This document shows positions 1 to 4,876 of a stretch of DNA of 33,886 bases, piece by piece. Position 1 is the first letter of the stretch, and each line of letters opens with the position of its first letter. Position numbers and translations under genes: made by a program. The notes under the pieces are model-generated. The model saw only the letters and a program-made list of their open reading frames with translations, was not told the DNA's origin and made no database searches. Origin of the DNA: a virus; IMG/VR virus record IMGVR_UViG_3300006736_004257, positions 1-33,886 of that record. The stretch is one strand, 5' to 3'.

Positions 1-1248
1 TTATTTTTTGATGGGGCGCAGATGGGGCGCAAGGTCGCCCTGGTCTGTGCTTTCTTTCTCGTATCCGAGTAGTTTTGATGCCATCGATGCCAGCGGCAGC
101 TGGTCTTCTTTAATCCATTTGGCGTATCGGGTTTCGAGTGTTCTCACGGAGGCGTGGCCCATTTGCCTGGCGATCCATTCTTTTGGCATGCCGAGGGTTA
201 GCATTTGGCTGGCGTAGGTGTCGCGACAGTGCTTTGGTCCACGGTAGCGCACTTTGGCTTTTTTCAGGTGGTAGCTAAAAAACCACTGTCTCAGGTAGTT
301 GTCTGAGGGGATTGGTTTGCCGGTGTTGGTGTTGATGAACACTGGTCGCCACTTTTCTTTTTTGATGGTTTTGTTGTCTGTCTGCATCACGTTGATGGTG
401 ATGGCTGGCAGCATGTAGGTGATTTCCTTCTGTCGCTTTAGTATATCGATGGCGGGGGTTATGAGTTCAACTGTGCGGCGGCCGGCTTTGGTTTTCGGGC
501 GCTTATACTGTTCTCTGACTCTGGCGCGACATACGTCGATTTCCCAGGATTCGAGATCGATATCATCCCAGCCCAGGGCGATCAGTTCGGACGCGCGCAG
601 GCCTGACCAGATGTCAAAGATGATCGCGTGGTGTTCGTTGCGCCGTGCTGTTTTTGTGGTGGCTATTCGTTCTATCTCGGCCCTGGTGAACGGATCAGGT
701 GGGTCGATGTCTGTGGCCAGGTTGTCGATGTCGGGCAGCTCGGTGATGATTTTGTCTTTTTTGGCGGTCTGCCAAAGGGCGCGGAAAACTACCAGGACTT
801 CGTTGATGGTTTTGTTTTTCAGCCCTACCAGGTCTACGGCTATCCATTCGTCGATCTCGGATTGCGCGACGGTACGGAAGGTGCGGTTGTCCCATTTGGG
901 GCGGATGTGGGTGTCGGCTTTTGATTTGTAGCCGCGCATGGTACTGGTGGCCACGGTTGTTTGTTTGACCCGGAGGTATTCGTCGAGCGCCTGGCCAATG
1001 GGCTTGTCTGGCCTGGCGGCTGAAAAAAAGCCCGCACGTTTTGAGTGCGGGAAGTGGCTGGCGTAGTCGAACTGGCCTCGGGCTATTTCGTAGAGTATGG
1101 ATGCTCGTTTTTGCTCGGCGTAGCGGATGTTGGCTTTGGTTGGATCGAGCCCGCGCAGGGTTTCACGGCAGCGCTGGCCCCGATACACAAATGAGATCCT
1201 GATTGAGTCATTGCGGATTTCTACTCCCTCTGGCGCTGCTGTTGTCAT
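1..1248 (-). CDS. int: Phage tyrosine recombinase (integrase)
   Basis: A 415-aa site-specific recombinase that would integrate and excise the prophage. The N-terminus (about 10-60) resembles the Arm-binding DUF3596-type domain, about 85-170 is the SAM-like core-binding domain, and about 185-390 is the catalytic domain. Visible catalytic residues are Arg218 (SGLRASEL), the K-x-K strand near 252-254, Arg342 (CRDTYAS), His365 (MGHAS) and Tyr375 (ETRYAKW). In the usual H-x-x-R box the first position is Lys339, with a His at 340, a variation from the classic motif. No integron-integrase-specific insertion is recognisable, so it is a phage Int and not IntI. The start at 1248 lies inside the end of the excisionase gene, so the two are translationally linked; its AGGAA is unusually close to the ATG. 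It is the last gene of the leftward early operon, and its stop is the first base triplet of the window. Confidence 0.95.
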   Translation of the reverse strand: MTTAAPEGVEIRNDSIRISFVYRGQRCRETLRGLDPTKANIRYAEQKRASILYEIARGQFDYASHFPHSKRAGFFSAARPDKPIGQALDEYLRVKQTTVATSTMRGYKSKADTHIRPKWDNRTFRTVAQSEIDEWIAVDLVGLKNKTINEVLVVFRALWQTAKKDKIITELPDIDNLATDIDPPDPFTRAEIERIATTKTARRNEHHAIIFDIWSGLRASELIALGWDDIDLESWEIDVCRARVREQYKRPKTKAGRRTVELITPAIDILKRQKEITYMLPAITINVMQTDNKTIKKEKWRPVFINTNTGKPIPSDNYLRQWFFSYHLKKAKVRYRGPKHCRDTYASQMLTLGMPKEWIARQMGHASVRTLETRYAKWIKEDQLPLASMASKLLGYEKESTDQGDLAPHLRPIKK

Positions 1249-1423
1249 TTCCTGCCATCCACTCTTGTATCAGCGGGAGATTGTAGGCGATTCTGCCGTC
1301 CGGCGCTTTACGCCAGTGTTTGCCCTCCAGCCAGGCACCAGATTGCCGTTTGCCCTCGAGGGCTTTTTCGGTGTAACCGACGTCCCGCTCGATGATGCGA
1401 GAGAGAACCCACTGTGCGCTCAT
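1208..1423 (-). CDS. xis: Excisionase (DUF1233-like Xis)
   Basis: A 71-aa basic protein whose body (WVLSRIIERDVGYTEKAL, then an aromatic-rich WLEGKHWRKAPDGRIAYN segment and LIQEWM) matches the pattern of the DUF1233 putative excisionase family. These are winged-helix DNA-binding directionality factors. It overlaps the start of int by 41 bases, the usual xis-int pairing. An AGGA about ten bases before the ATG at 1423 supports the start. The DNA just upstream is the outermost attC site of the cassette array, so xis is the first ordinary phage gene on that side. Function by family resemblance and position; no experimental support. Confidence 0.82.
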   Translation of the reverse strand: MSAQWVLSRIIERDVGYTEKALEGKRQSGAWLEGKHWRKAPDGRIAYNLPLIQEWMAGNDNSSARGSRNPQ

Positions 1424-1453
1424 GATCCCATCTTTCCTCGATAAAATTATTGT

Positions 1454-1505
1454 CTATAACACCCCGTTGCGCTGGACCTGCGGCCAGCGAACAGGACTGT
1501 TAGGT
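1454..1505 (+). other. attC site 0 (leftmost)
   Basis: R''-like CTATAAC at 1454-1460, spacer of 5, L'' GTT(G)CGCTGG at 1466-1475 with G1469 unpaired, loop 1476-1483, L' CCAGCGAAC at 1484-1492, spacer of 6, and R' GTTAGGT at 1499-1505, which fits GTTRRRY fully. It is a compact 52-nt attC with a right spacer one base longer than the left, as in the aadA site. The peptidase gene's stop codon (complement of TTA, 1500-1502) is inside R'. Confidence 0.88.
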
Positions 1506-1862
1506 TTTATCCCAGCGTGCTGGCCCATTGGTTCTGGAATCCACATGCACGAAAGTGGGGTACACGCCAAACCCGTATTTGCCTGGGTATCTTTCGCACA
1601 GCCATAGGTAAACAGCGTGCGGGTTCGGCACCGGTAAATCGAGCGCCCGACAACGTGGATGCTGACTGCTGTCAGTCGATCCAACAGCCTTGGATCGGTT
1701 GTACGCATAGCACCGCGCCGCACTACTCGGTGTGATCGGCACACCTACAAACTCGCGCACTTCGTCGGCAATGCGCAGCGTTTCCGTATCCATAGAGTCG
1801 AGTCCGCACCCGCACTTGCAGGCCATTTCGTGACGTGAAAAATATTTGCTTATGTCGCCCAT
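1500..1862 (-). CDS. M15-type peptidase (D-Ala-D-Ala carboxypeptidase/endolysin-like), cassette gene
   Basis: A 120-aa protein matching the Peptidase_M15_3 pattern. The N-terminal SRHEMACKCGCG signature (residues 9-20) is followed by the metal-binding region around 67-76 (SSQHPRCRALD, His and Asp ligands) and a C-terminal FVHVDSR with the third ligand His. The family cleaves D-Ala-containing peptide bonds of peptidoglycan and is common among phage endolysins. There is no signal peptide. It is the sole gene of cassette 1. A strong AGGAGG lies 7 bases before the ATG at 1862, and the TAA stop is formed by the R' box of attC 0. Its place in the early operon, 22 kb from the late lysis genes, is odd for an endolysin. 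A role in wall remodelling or as cassette cargo is possible. Confidence 0.85.
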   Translation of the reverse strand: MGDISKYFSRHEMACKCGCGLDSMDTETLRIADEVREFVGVPITPSSAARCYAYNRSKAVGSTDSSQHPRCRALDLPVPNPHAVYLWLCERYPGKYGFGVYPTFVHVDSRTNGPARWDKT

Positions 1863-1876
1863 CAGGGCCTCCTAAA

Positions 1877-1950
1877 ACCTAACCAGTAAATCCAGCTGAC
1901 CACTCACTCGCTGGCACTCGTTCGCGTCAGCTGATCATGGTCGGTTAGCG
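1877..1950 (+). other. attC site 1
   Basis: R'' ACCTAAC at 1877-1883 fits RYYYAAC fully. L'' is AT(C)CAGCTGAC at 1890-1900 with one extra C, and L' GTCAGCTGAT lies at 1926-1935. R' GTTAGCG is at 1944-1950. The ten-base arms pair perfectly apart from the extra C. The TAA stop of the 112-aa gene (1945-1947) lies within R'. Confidence 0.9.
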
Positions 1951-2283
1951 CGCCAATGCAGCACGCTGCTCGTATGCGTCGCCATCATCCAGCCAACTCT
2001 TTGCCATCGCGGCACAACATGCGCTGCACCAGCGGTATGACATGAGTTCGCCATCAAATACAGCGGCCATTGTCCTGATCCGCTCGCCGGGTCGTATCTC
2101 CTGTTCACACAGGAAGCACTTGCCGCCTTTACGTGCCGTGGCCATCTTGTCTCTCAGAATGCGGTCATCTGGTGAGCCAAAATCACCCTCGAAAGGCCCG
2201 CAAGCCAGACAGTCGTTCTCGGAAAACGCGCTAACAAGCGGGTCAACTGCGACCGTAGAAAGCGGTTCGGTTTTATCGTTCAT
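1945..2283 (-). CDS. Small cysteine-rich (zinc-binding?) cassette protein
   Basis: A 112-aa protein of unknown function. The second half has paired cysteines, KCFLCEQEI (about 56-59) and WCSACCAAM (about 84-88), separated by a basic GERIRTM segment. This resembles a small treble-clef or zinc-ribbon fold seen in uncharacterised phage proteins. An AGGAG sits 8 bases before the ATG at 2283. The first ~18 codons lie inside attC 2, so the N-terminal sequence is dictated by a recombination site. The TAA stop comes from the R' box of attC 1. It is cassette 2 of the array. The real start could be downstream if the attC-encoded N-terminus is dispensable. Confidence 0.65.
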   Translation of the reverse strand: MNDKTEPLSTVAVDPLVSAFSENDCLACGPFEGDFGSPDDRILRDKMATARKGGKCFLCEQEIRPGERIRTMAAVFDGELMSYRWCSACCAAMAKSWLDDGDAYEQRAALAR

Positions 2284-2334
2284 ATCAATCTCCTGTGCGC
2301 CGCTTTCTACGGCGCGTTACCCTTGGCGTTATGG
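2229..2334 (+). other. attC site 2 (long, VCR-sized)
   Basis: R'' CGCTAAC at 2229-2235, spacer of 4, L'' GGGT(C)AAC at 2240-2247 with C2244 unpaired. A perfect 13-bp stem follows, CCGTAGAAAGCGG (2253-2265) with its complement at 2300-2312. Then L' GTTACCC at 2316-2322, spacer of 5, and R' GTTATGG at 2328-2334. At 106 nt it is close to VCR length. The left arm and loop overlap the start and Shine-Dalgarno of the 112-aa gene. Confidence 0.9.
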
Positions 2335-2336
2335 CG

Positions 2337-2534
2337 CTACTGAAAATCAGCAGCATGGGGGCAACTGCCAGGCTCACACCAACCCATGCCGCTTGAGTTT
2401 TCTTCCAGCTTGCACTGTGGCCCTTGGCCTGGGTCTAACTTTTCGCCCTCGTGGTCGCGATCTTTGCATATTGCTTGAGCCTCCAGCCATGCCTCTCTCG
2501 CCACCGCAATTAAATCGTCAAATGTCTTTTCCAT
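2337..2534 (-). CDS. Small cassette protein of unknown function
   Basis: A 65-aa acidic protein not recognised. The first half is predicted helical (MEKTFDDLIAVAREAWLEAQ); the second half is loop-like with cysteines at about 23, 40, 52 and 57, which might bind a metal. The reading frame is open upstream to 2669, but a GGAGG eight bases before the ATG at 2534 fixes the start. That start also sits just after attC 3, as expected for a cassette. The TAG stop lies 3 bases from the R' box of attC 2. The end sequence (TAG then CGCCATAAC) is the same as that of the gene at 3465-3803, so the two may share cassette ancestry. Confidence 0.6.
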   Translation of the reverse strand: MEKTFDDLIAVAREAWLEAQAICKDRDHEGEKLDPGQGPQCKLEENSSGMGWCEPGSCPHAADFQ

Positions 2535-2548
2535 TCGGCACCTCCGCG

Positions 2549-2619
2549 CCATAACAATTGCAATCAGTTCGCTGCGCGGGATGTCGCTGACGCTCCACCC
2601 CTGTTGCAGCGGGTTAGTT
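2549..2619 (+). other. attC site 3
   Basis: R'' CCATAAC at 2549-2555, spacer of 3, L'' TGCAA(T)CAG at 2559-2567 with T2564 unpaired, L' CTGTTGCA at 2601-2608, spacer of 4, R' GTTAGTT at 2613-2619. Nearly the same left and right arms occur in attC 5, so the two are one attC family. The TAA stop of the next gene (2614-2616) is in R'. Confidence 0.9.
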
Positions 2620-2817
2620 GCTCTTTTCAAAGCAGTCGGCAACATGGTTAAACTTCTCAACATCGCCATCTTCTATGACCCAATACAGCTTTCCCCGGCA
2701 CTCTTTCCGGGTGATGTTTTTTGAGTTGTTCAGCCAGAGGTTGCTGTTTTGCCATGCCCCAAAAGCCACACCAGCAAATGTCACCGCCATAGCCACTAAA
2801 ATAAATAGTTCGTTCAT
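2614..2817 (-). CDS. Small single-pass membrane cassette protein
   Basis: A 67-aa protein, not recognised. Residues 3-22 (ELFILVAMAVTFAGVAFGAW) form one hydrophobic membrane segment. A polar C-terminal domain follows, with two cysteines (about 41 and 62) that could form a disulphide. The start at 2817 is preferred over the ATG six codons upstream because GGAGGAAAG directly precedes it. Cassette 4: the gene lies between attC 3 and attC 4, with its TAA stop within attC 3 R'. Possible roles (superinfection exclusion, membrane-acting toxin or immunity) are guesses from size and topology only. Confidence 0.65.
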   Translation of the reverse strand: MNELFILVAMAVTFAGVAFGAWQNSNLWLNNSKNITRKECRGKLYWVIEDGDVEKFNHVADCFEKSN

Positions 2818-2833
2818 CTTTCCTCCGAAACGC

Positions 2834-2905
2834 AACTAACAAGTCGCGCAAGTTGCTGTCGCTCGGACCCGCAAAAAGCGCGGGCCGCTTCGCTCAGGGT
2901 TAAGC
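2834..2905 (+). other. attC site 4
   Basis: R'' AACTAAC at 2834-2840, spacer of 5, L'' GCG(C)AAG at 2846-2852 with C2849 unpaired. The inner stem is CCCGC with GCGGG around an A-rich loop (2868-2884). L' CTTCGC is at 2888-2893, spacer of 5, and R' GTTAAGC at 2899-2905, a full GTTRRRY match. The CTCGGACC... interior resembles attC sites of environmental integrons. The stop of the Lar-like gene (2900-2902) is in R'. Confidence 0.92.
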
Positions 2906-3148
2906 GGCTATTCGTTTATTCCAGGCTTCCGCAGCGTCAACCTTGGTTGCCCGGTAAAAGCCCTCTGGCGGCATATACATTGGGCACTCCGGTTCGTCTT
3001 GCCCATCACCGCCGTTGGCGCACATAACCACTTTCTGGTAATACTCTGGCGTTGGTTCGTACTCCCACATTTCTGCGGCATATCCGCAAAAAGGGCAACG
3101 CTCCAGCCGGTCATCCCACCCATCAATTTTTCTGTACATTTCATGCAT
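2900..3148 (-). CDS. Lar-like restriction-alleviation family protein, cassette gene
   Basis: An 82-aa protein with the layout of the Lar_restr_allev/Lar-like zinc-finger family. It has CPFCG at 18-22, a hydrophobic MWEYEP segment, a second cysteine cluster (VVMCANGG... EPECPMY) at about 42-57, and the terminal AAEAWNKR that is nearly diagnostic for the family. Rac prophage Lar modulates type I restriction (EcoK) in favour of modification, so this cassette may help the phage evade host restriction. Many members remain untested. GGAG eight bases before the ATG at 3148 supports the start. Its TAA is formed by attC 4 R'. It is cassette 5 of the array. Confidence 0.8.
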   Translation of the reverse strand: MHEMYRKIDGWDDRLERCPFCGYAAEMWEYEPTPEYYQKVVMCANGGDGQDEPECPMYMPPEGFYRATKVDAAEAWNKRIAA

Positions 3149-3173
3149 TTTTATTACTCCGTAGCGGGTCGCC

Positions 3174-3243
3174 GCTTAACAATTGCAATCAGTACGCTGC
3201 GCGGGACGGCTGAAAAGCGCCGCCCCTGTTGCAGCGGTTATCA
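3174..3243 (+). other. attC site 5
   Basis: R'' GCTTAAC at 3174-3180 is a full RYYYAAC match. Spacer of 3, L'' TGCAA(T)CAG at 3184-3192 with T3189 unpaired, inner GC-rich stem, L' CTGTTGCA at 3226-3233, spacer of 3, R' GTTATCA at 3237-3243. It shares both arms with attC 3, while its central stem differs, as expected for the variable terminal structure. Confidence 0.9.
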
Positions 3244-3438
3244 GTTATACCCATGATGGGCGTACCACTCTGCGCGGGTACCAGCGAATACGGTTTCTGA
3301 CTTCCCACACTTACAGCAAGTGCGCATATCGTGATGCGTTTTTTTCCCAACACTTAATATCAGCTGGCCTTCCCAGAGATGCCGACAGAAAAGACTGATA
3401 ACAAACCGGTCAACGCGACTCATTACGCCTGGCTTCAT
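3241..3438 (-). CDS. Small Cys-rich cassette protein of unknown function
   Basis: A 65-aa basic protein, not recognised. The C-terminal third has CCKCGK (about 41-46) followed by WYAHHGYN, whose Cys and His residues could make a small zinc site. The GGAGGT preceding the ATG at 3438 and the first ~14 codons lie inside attC 6, so recombination-site DNA doubles as ribosome-binding site and coding sequence. A start five codons later (3423) is possible. The TGA stop overlaps the R' box of attC 5. Cassette 6, the shortest of the array. Confidence 0.6.
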   Translation of the reverse strand: MKPGVMSRVDRFVISLFCRHLWEGQLILSVGKKTHHDMRTCCKCGKSETVFAGTRAEWYAHHGYN

Positions 3439-3462
3439 TCGCTCGTTACCTCCGGGTTATGG
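3396..3462 (+). other. attC site 6 (rightmost)
   Basis: R'' TGATAAC at 3396-3402, spacer of 5, L'' GGT(C)AACG at 3408-3415 with C3411 unpaired, L' CGTTACC at 3444-3450, spacer of 5, R' GTTATGG at 3456-3462. L boxes and R' resemble attC 2. It contains the Shine-Dalgarno and start of the 65-aa gene and abuts the stop of the next gene (3465). Confidence 0.85.
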
Positions 3463-3464
3463 CG

Positions 3465-3803
3465 CTAATCCCATTTTTTCCGGTTAGCAATTTTCCATAT
3501 CTGACCGGTAAGCTCTAACAGCATTAAGCTGCCAACGTGTTCCTGGAGGTGGGTAAAAATATCCCGCCGTGATTGCTCCAGCTTTTCAAGCTCTGCAACC
3601 GGAACTGCAACATAACCATCCGGTGATAGGTCCAGTGCAATCTGGCGTACTTTTACAGCCAGGTGTTTCTCGTGGCTGTAGGTTTTCAGTGTTTCCGGGC
3701 AATCGATTATTCCCGTGCTTGGTATGCTGTGGCTCTCTTTTAAAGCCTCTGCTTGGCTGTCAATGTAGTCAGCCACTTCAATCAAAATTGTTTTTGTGTC
3801 CAT
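3465..3803 (-). CDS. Conserved-looking small phage protein, unknown function
   Basis: A 112-aa protein, not recognised. It is mostly helical with a Lys/Glu/Gln-rich C-terminal half (VAELEKLEQSRRDIFTHLQEHVG). The start at 3803 is chosen over the upstream ATG at 3833, which overlaps the previous stop, because GGAG lies five bases before it. Its TAG is three bases from the R' box of attC 6 and shares the end sequence of the 65-aa cassette gene at 2337. It may be a former cassette gene whose own attC has been lost; no attC is seen upstream at 3804-3830. It follows the cupin-like gene by about 26 bases in the leftward operon. Confidence 0.6.
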   Translation of the reverse strand: MDTKTILIEVADYIDSQAEALKESHSIPSTGIIDCPETLKTYSHEKHLAVKVRQIALDLSPDGYVAVPVAELEKLEQSRRDIFTHLQEHVGSLMLLELTGQIWKIANRKKWD

Positions 3804-3829
3804 AACGACTCCAGAGTTTGTCGGGGTGT

Positions 3830-4282
3830 TCATCTGTCCGGCCGGGTGCCACAGTACCGCCACCAGTCCCGTGCGCTTGTTGCTACGCGCTCCTCGGATC
3901 CATCGGTGTTGATGAAGCTCCAAAAAGGGAACCGCCTCGGCCCGACAATCATCAGGGTCCAGGTTTCTGGTTTGATCCAGCCTATCCGGTGAGTTCGGGT
4001 GCGGCCGATAATCGCGGGCATACCCAAAGGGCGGCGCGATCGGGTGGTCAGGTTTTGGCCAGAGAGCAGGTGCTCGGTGTAGCGTCCAGCGAGCACAATG
4101 CTTAGGGCCCGCCATGGGTGGTTGTGGTGGTGCCGGTCTCCATCGGCGGACAGAAAACGGTGAAGCCAGAACTGGACCCCGGCAAGAGAGCCCAGATAGT
4201 AGCGCTGCAGGTAGGGTTGTCCCTGGACATCAATCTGCTTCATGGGCTTGTTGCGAGTCATTTTGATAAGACATTTTCTCAT
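3830..4282 (-). CDS. Cupin-like phage protein
   Basis: About 150 aa. A beta-rich body has HHHNHPW followed about 8 residues later by a strand ending LAGRYTEHLL and a later THRIGWI-x-TWTLMIVG. This arrangement is seen in small phage proteins of the cupin/double-stranded beta-helix type, in which the His cluster would bind a metal. Substrate unknown. The frame is open to 4420. The ATG at 4282 is taken because GGAG lies ten bases upstream; ATGs at 4261 and 4243 (MKQIDVQGQPYLQRYYLG) are plausible and have weaker ribosome-binding sites. It overlaps the gene upstream by about 50 bases. Early-operon location only; role unknown. Confidence 0.6.
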   Translation of the reverse strand: MRKCLIKMTRNKPMKQIDVQGQPYLQRYYLGSLAGVQFWLHRFLSADGDRHHHNHPWRALSIVLAGRYTEHLLSGQNLTTRSRRPLGMPAIIGRTRTHRIGWIKPETWTLMIVGPRRFPFWSFINTDGSEERVATSARDWWRYCGTRPDR

Positions 4283-4502
4283 TCTGGGTTGGCTCCATGT
4301 TTTTAAGTTGCTCGTATCCCGGTAGCTCCCCGTCCAGGAATCGCTGGATGTCTTTTGGTTTGTGGCGGTGGCAGAAGTGGTGCGGCGCAGCCGCTGGCTG
4401 GCCAATGCAGGACCAGCCACAAAGGTCGCAGAAGATCCACGGCTCCCAGTATTTGACGGTTCCCTTCATGGGGATGTGCAAAATCCACTCGCCGGTGTTC
4501 AT
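4230..4502 (-). CDS. Small putative zinc-binding phage protein
   Basis: A 90-aa protein, not recognised. A Cys/His cluster (FCDLCGWSC then HHFCHRH, about residues 26-50) looks like a zinc finger, followed by KPKDIQRFLDGELPGYEQL, which is common in hypothetical phage proteins. The ATG at 4502 overlaps the stop of the preceding gene as ATGA and follows a G-rich Shine-Dalgarno (GGGGGGAG), so the two are translationally coupled. The long open frame upstream (to 4646) is read-through of the neighbouring gene's other frame. Confidence 0.6.
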   Translation of the reverse strand: MNTGEWILHIPMKGTVKYWEPWIFCDLCGWSCIGQPAAAPHHFCHRHKPKDIQRFLDGELPGYEQLKNMEPTQNEKMSYQNDSQQAHEAD

Positions 4503-4876
4503 GTGTTGGCTCCCCCCGCGAAGATGTCGGGCTGCTCTTCGGCCCGGGTCCAGGTTTCGGCGCGGCAGCGAGGGCAGCGGTCGCGGTGTTCTCTGGCGCG
4601 CATGTTGCGTTGCTCGAGGTGGTGTTTGTGTCGGCAGCGGCAGCACTCGACGAGGGGGTTGCCCTGGAGGATTTCTGCCACGGGTTGTTCGAGTGTTTTC
4701 AGTTGGCGCAGGCGGCGTTTGATGGCGACCTGCACTGATTTTTGCAGGTTTTCAACGTCGAGAGCCTGGCGGCATTCGTCGGGGTTGAAGCGGCGCACCA
4801 TGTCGATGCGGTCCTGGGCGCCCACGGCACCCACGGGGTGGCTTCCCCAGCGGCTGGTAATAAACGGGTTTTTCAT
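4499..4876 (-). CDS. Phage protein with two CxxC pairs (zinc ribbon-like)
   Basis: A 125-aa basic protein. The N-terminal half is helical (FNPDECRQALDVENLQKSV, then a basic KRRLRQLK stretch). The C-terminal half carries CCRCRHKHH and RCPRCRAETW, a four-cysteine zinc-ribbon arrangement suggestive of nucleic-acid or protein binding. Start at 4876 with GGAGG ten bases upstream. The ATG overlaps the stop of the TraR/DksA gene (ATGA), and its own stop overlaps the next start. No named homologue recognised. It is probably a replication or recombination accessory by position next to the primase; this is a guess. Confidence 0.6.
   Translation of the reverse strand: MKNPFITSRWGSHPVGAVGAQDRIDMVRRFNPDECRQALDVENLQKSVQVAIKRRLRQLKTLEQPVAEILQGNPLVECCRCRHKHHLEQRNMRAREHRDRCPRCRAETWTRAEEQPDIFAGGANT

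Larger units (their letters stand above)
1454..3462 (+). mobile_element. Integron-type gene-cassette array (CALIN-like) inside the phage early operon
   Basis: Seven attC-type sites at 1454-1505, 1877-1950, 2229-2334, 2549-2619, 2834-2905, 3174-3243 and 3396-3462 bound six consecutive cassettes. Cassette ends at the G of each R' box are 1499, 1944, 2328, 2613, 2899, 3237 and 3456, giving lengths of about 445, 384, 285, 286, 338 and 219 bp. All seven sites have the same polarity: a single extrahelical base in the left L arm on the plus strand, as in the aadA attC and the Vibrio cholerae VCR. Each cassette has one minus-strand gene, reversed relative to that polarity but co-directional with the phage transcript. 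No integron integrase, attI or Pc promoter is visible. It lies between xis and the rest of the early operon. Seen directly: the sites and folds; family assignment is from established attC anatomy; mobility is inferred. Confidence 0.9.

Noticed and set aside
1470-1489. GC stem CGCTGG/CCAGCG as a rho-independent terminator between the peptidase and xis genes
   Set aside because: No T-run follows on the transcribed strand, and the stem is the L''/L' pairing of attC 0 with the typical bulged base.
2042-2554. Plus-strand long frame (170 codons) and other plus frames in the cassette block as the true cassette genes
   Set aside because: Opposite-strand genes have good ribosome-binding sites and recognisable families (M15, Lar). 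The plus frame crosses two attC sites.
1454-3462. Intergenic hairpins as REP/BIME repeats or a CRISPR array
   Set aside because: Sequences and lengths differ between copies; only box layout, polarity and bulge are conserved. No repeat-spacer regularity as in CRISPR.
3800-3833. An eighth attC right of the gene at 3465-3803
   Set aside because: CCATAAC is present, but no matching L boxes or GTTRRRY follow.
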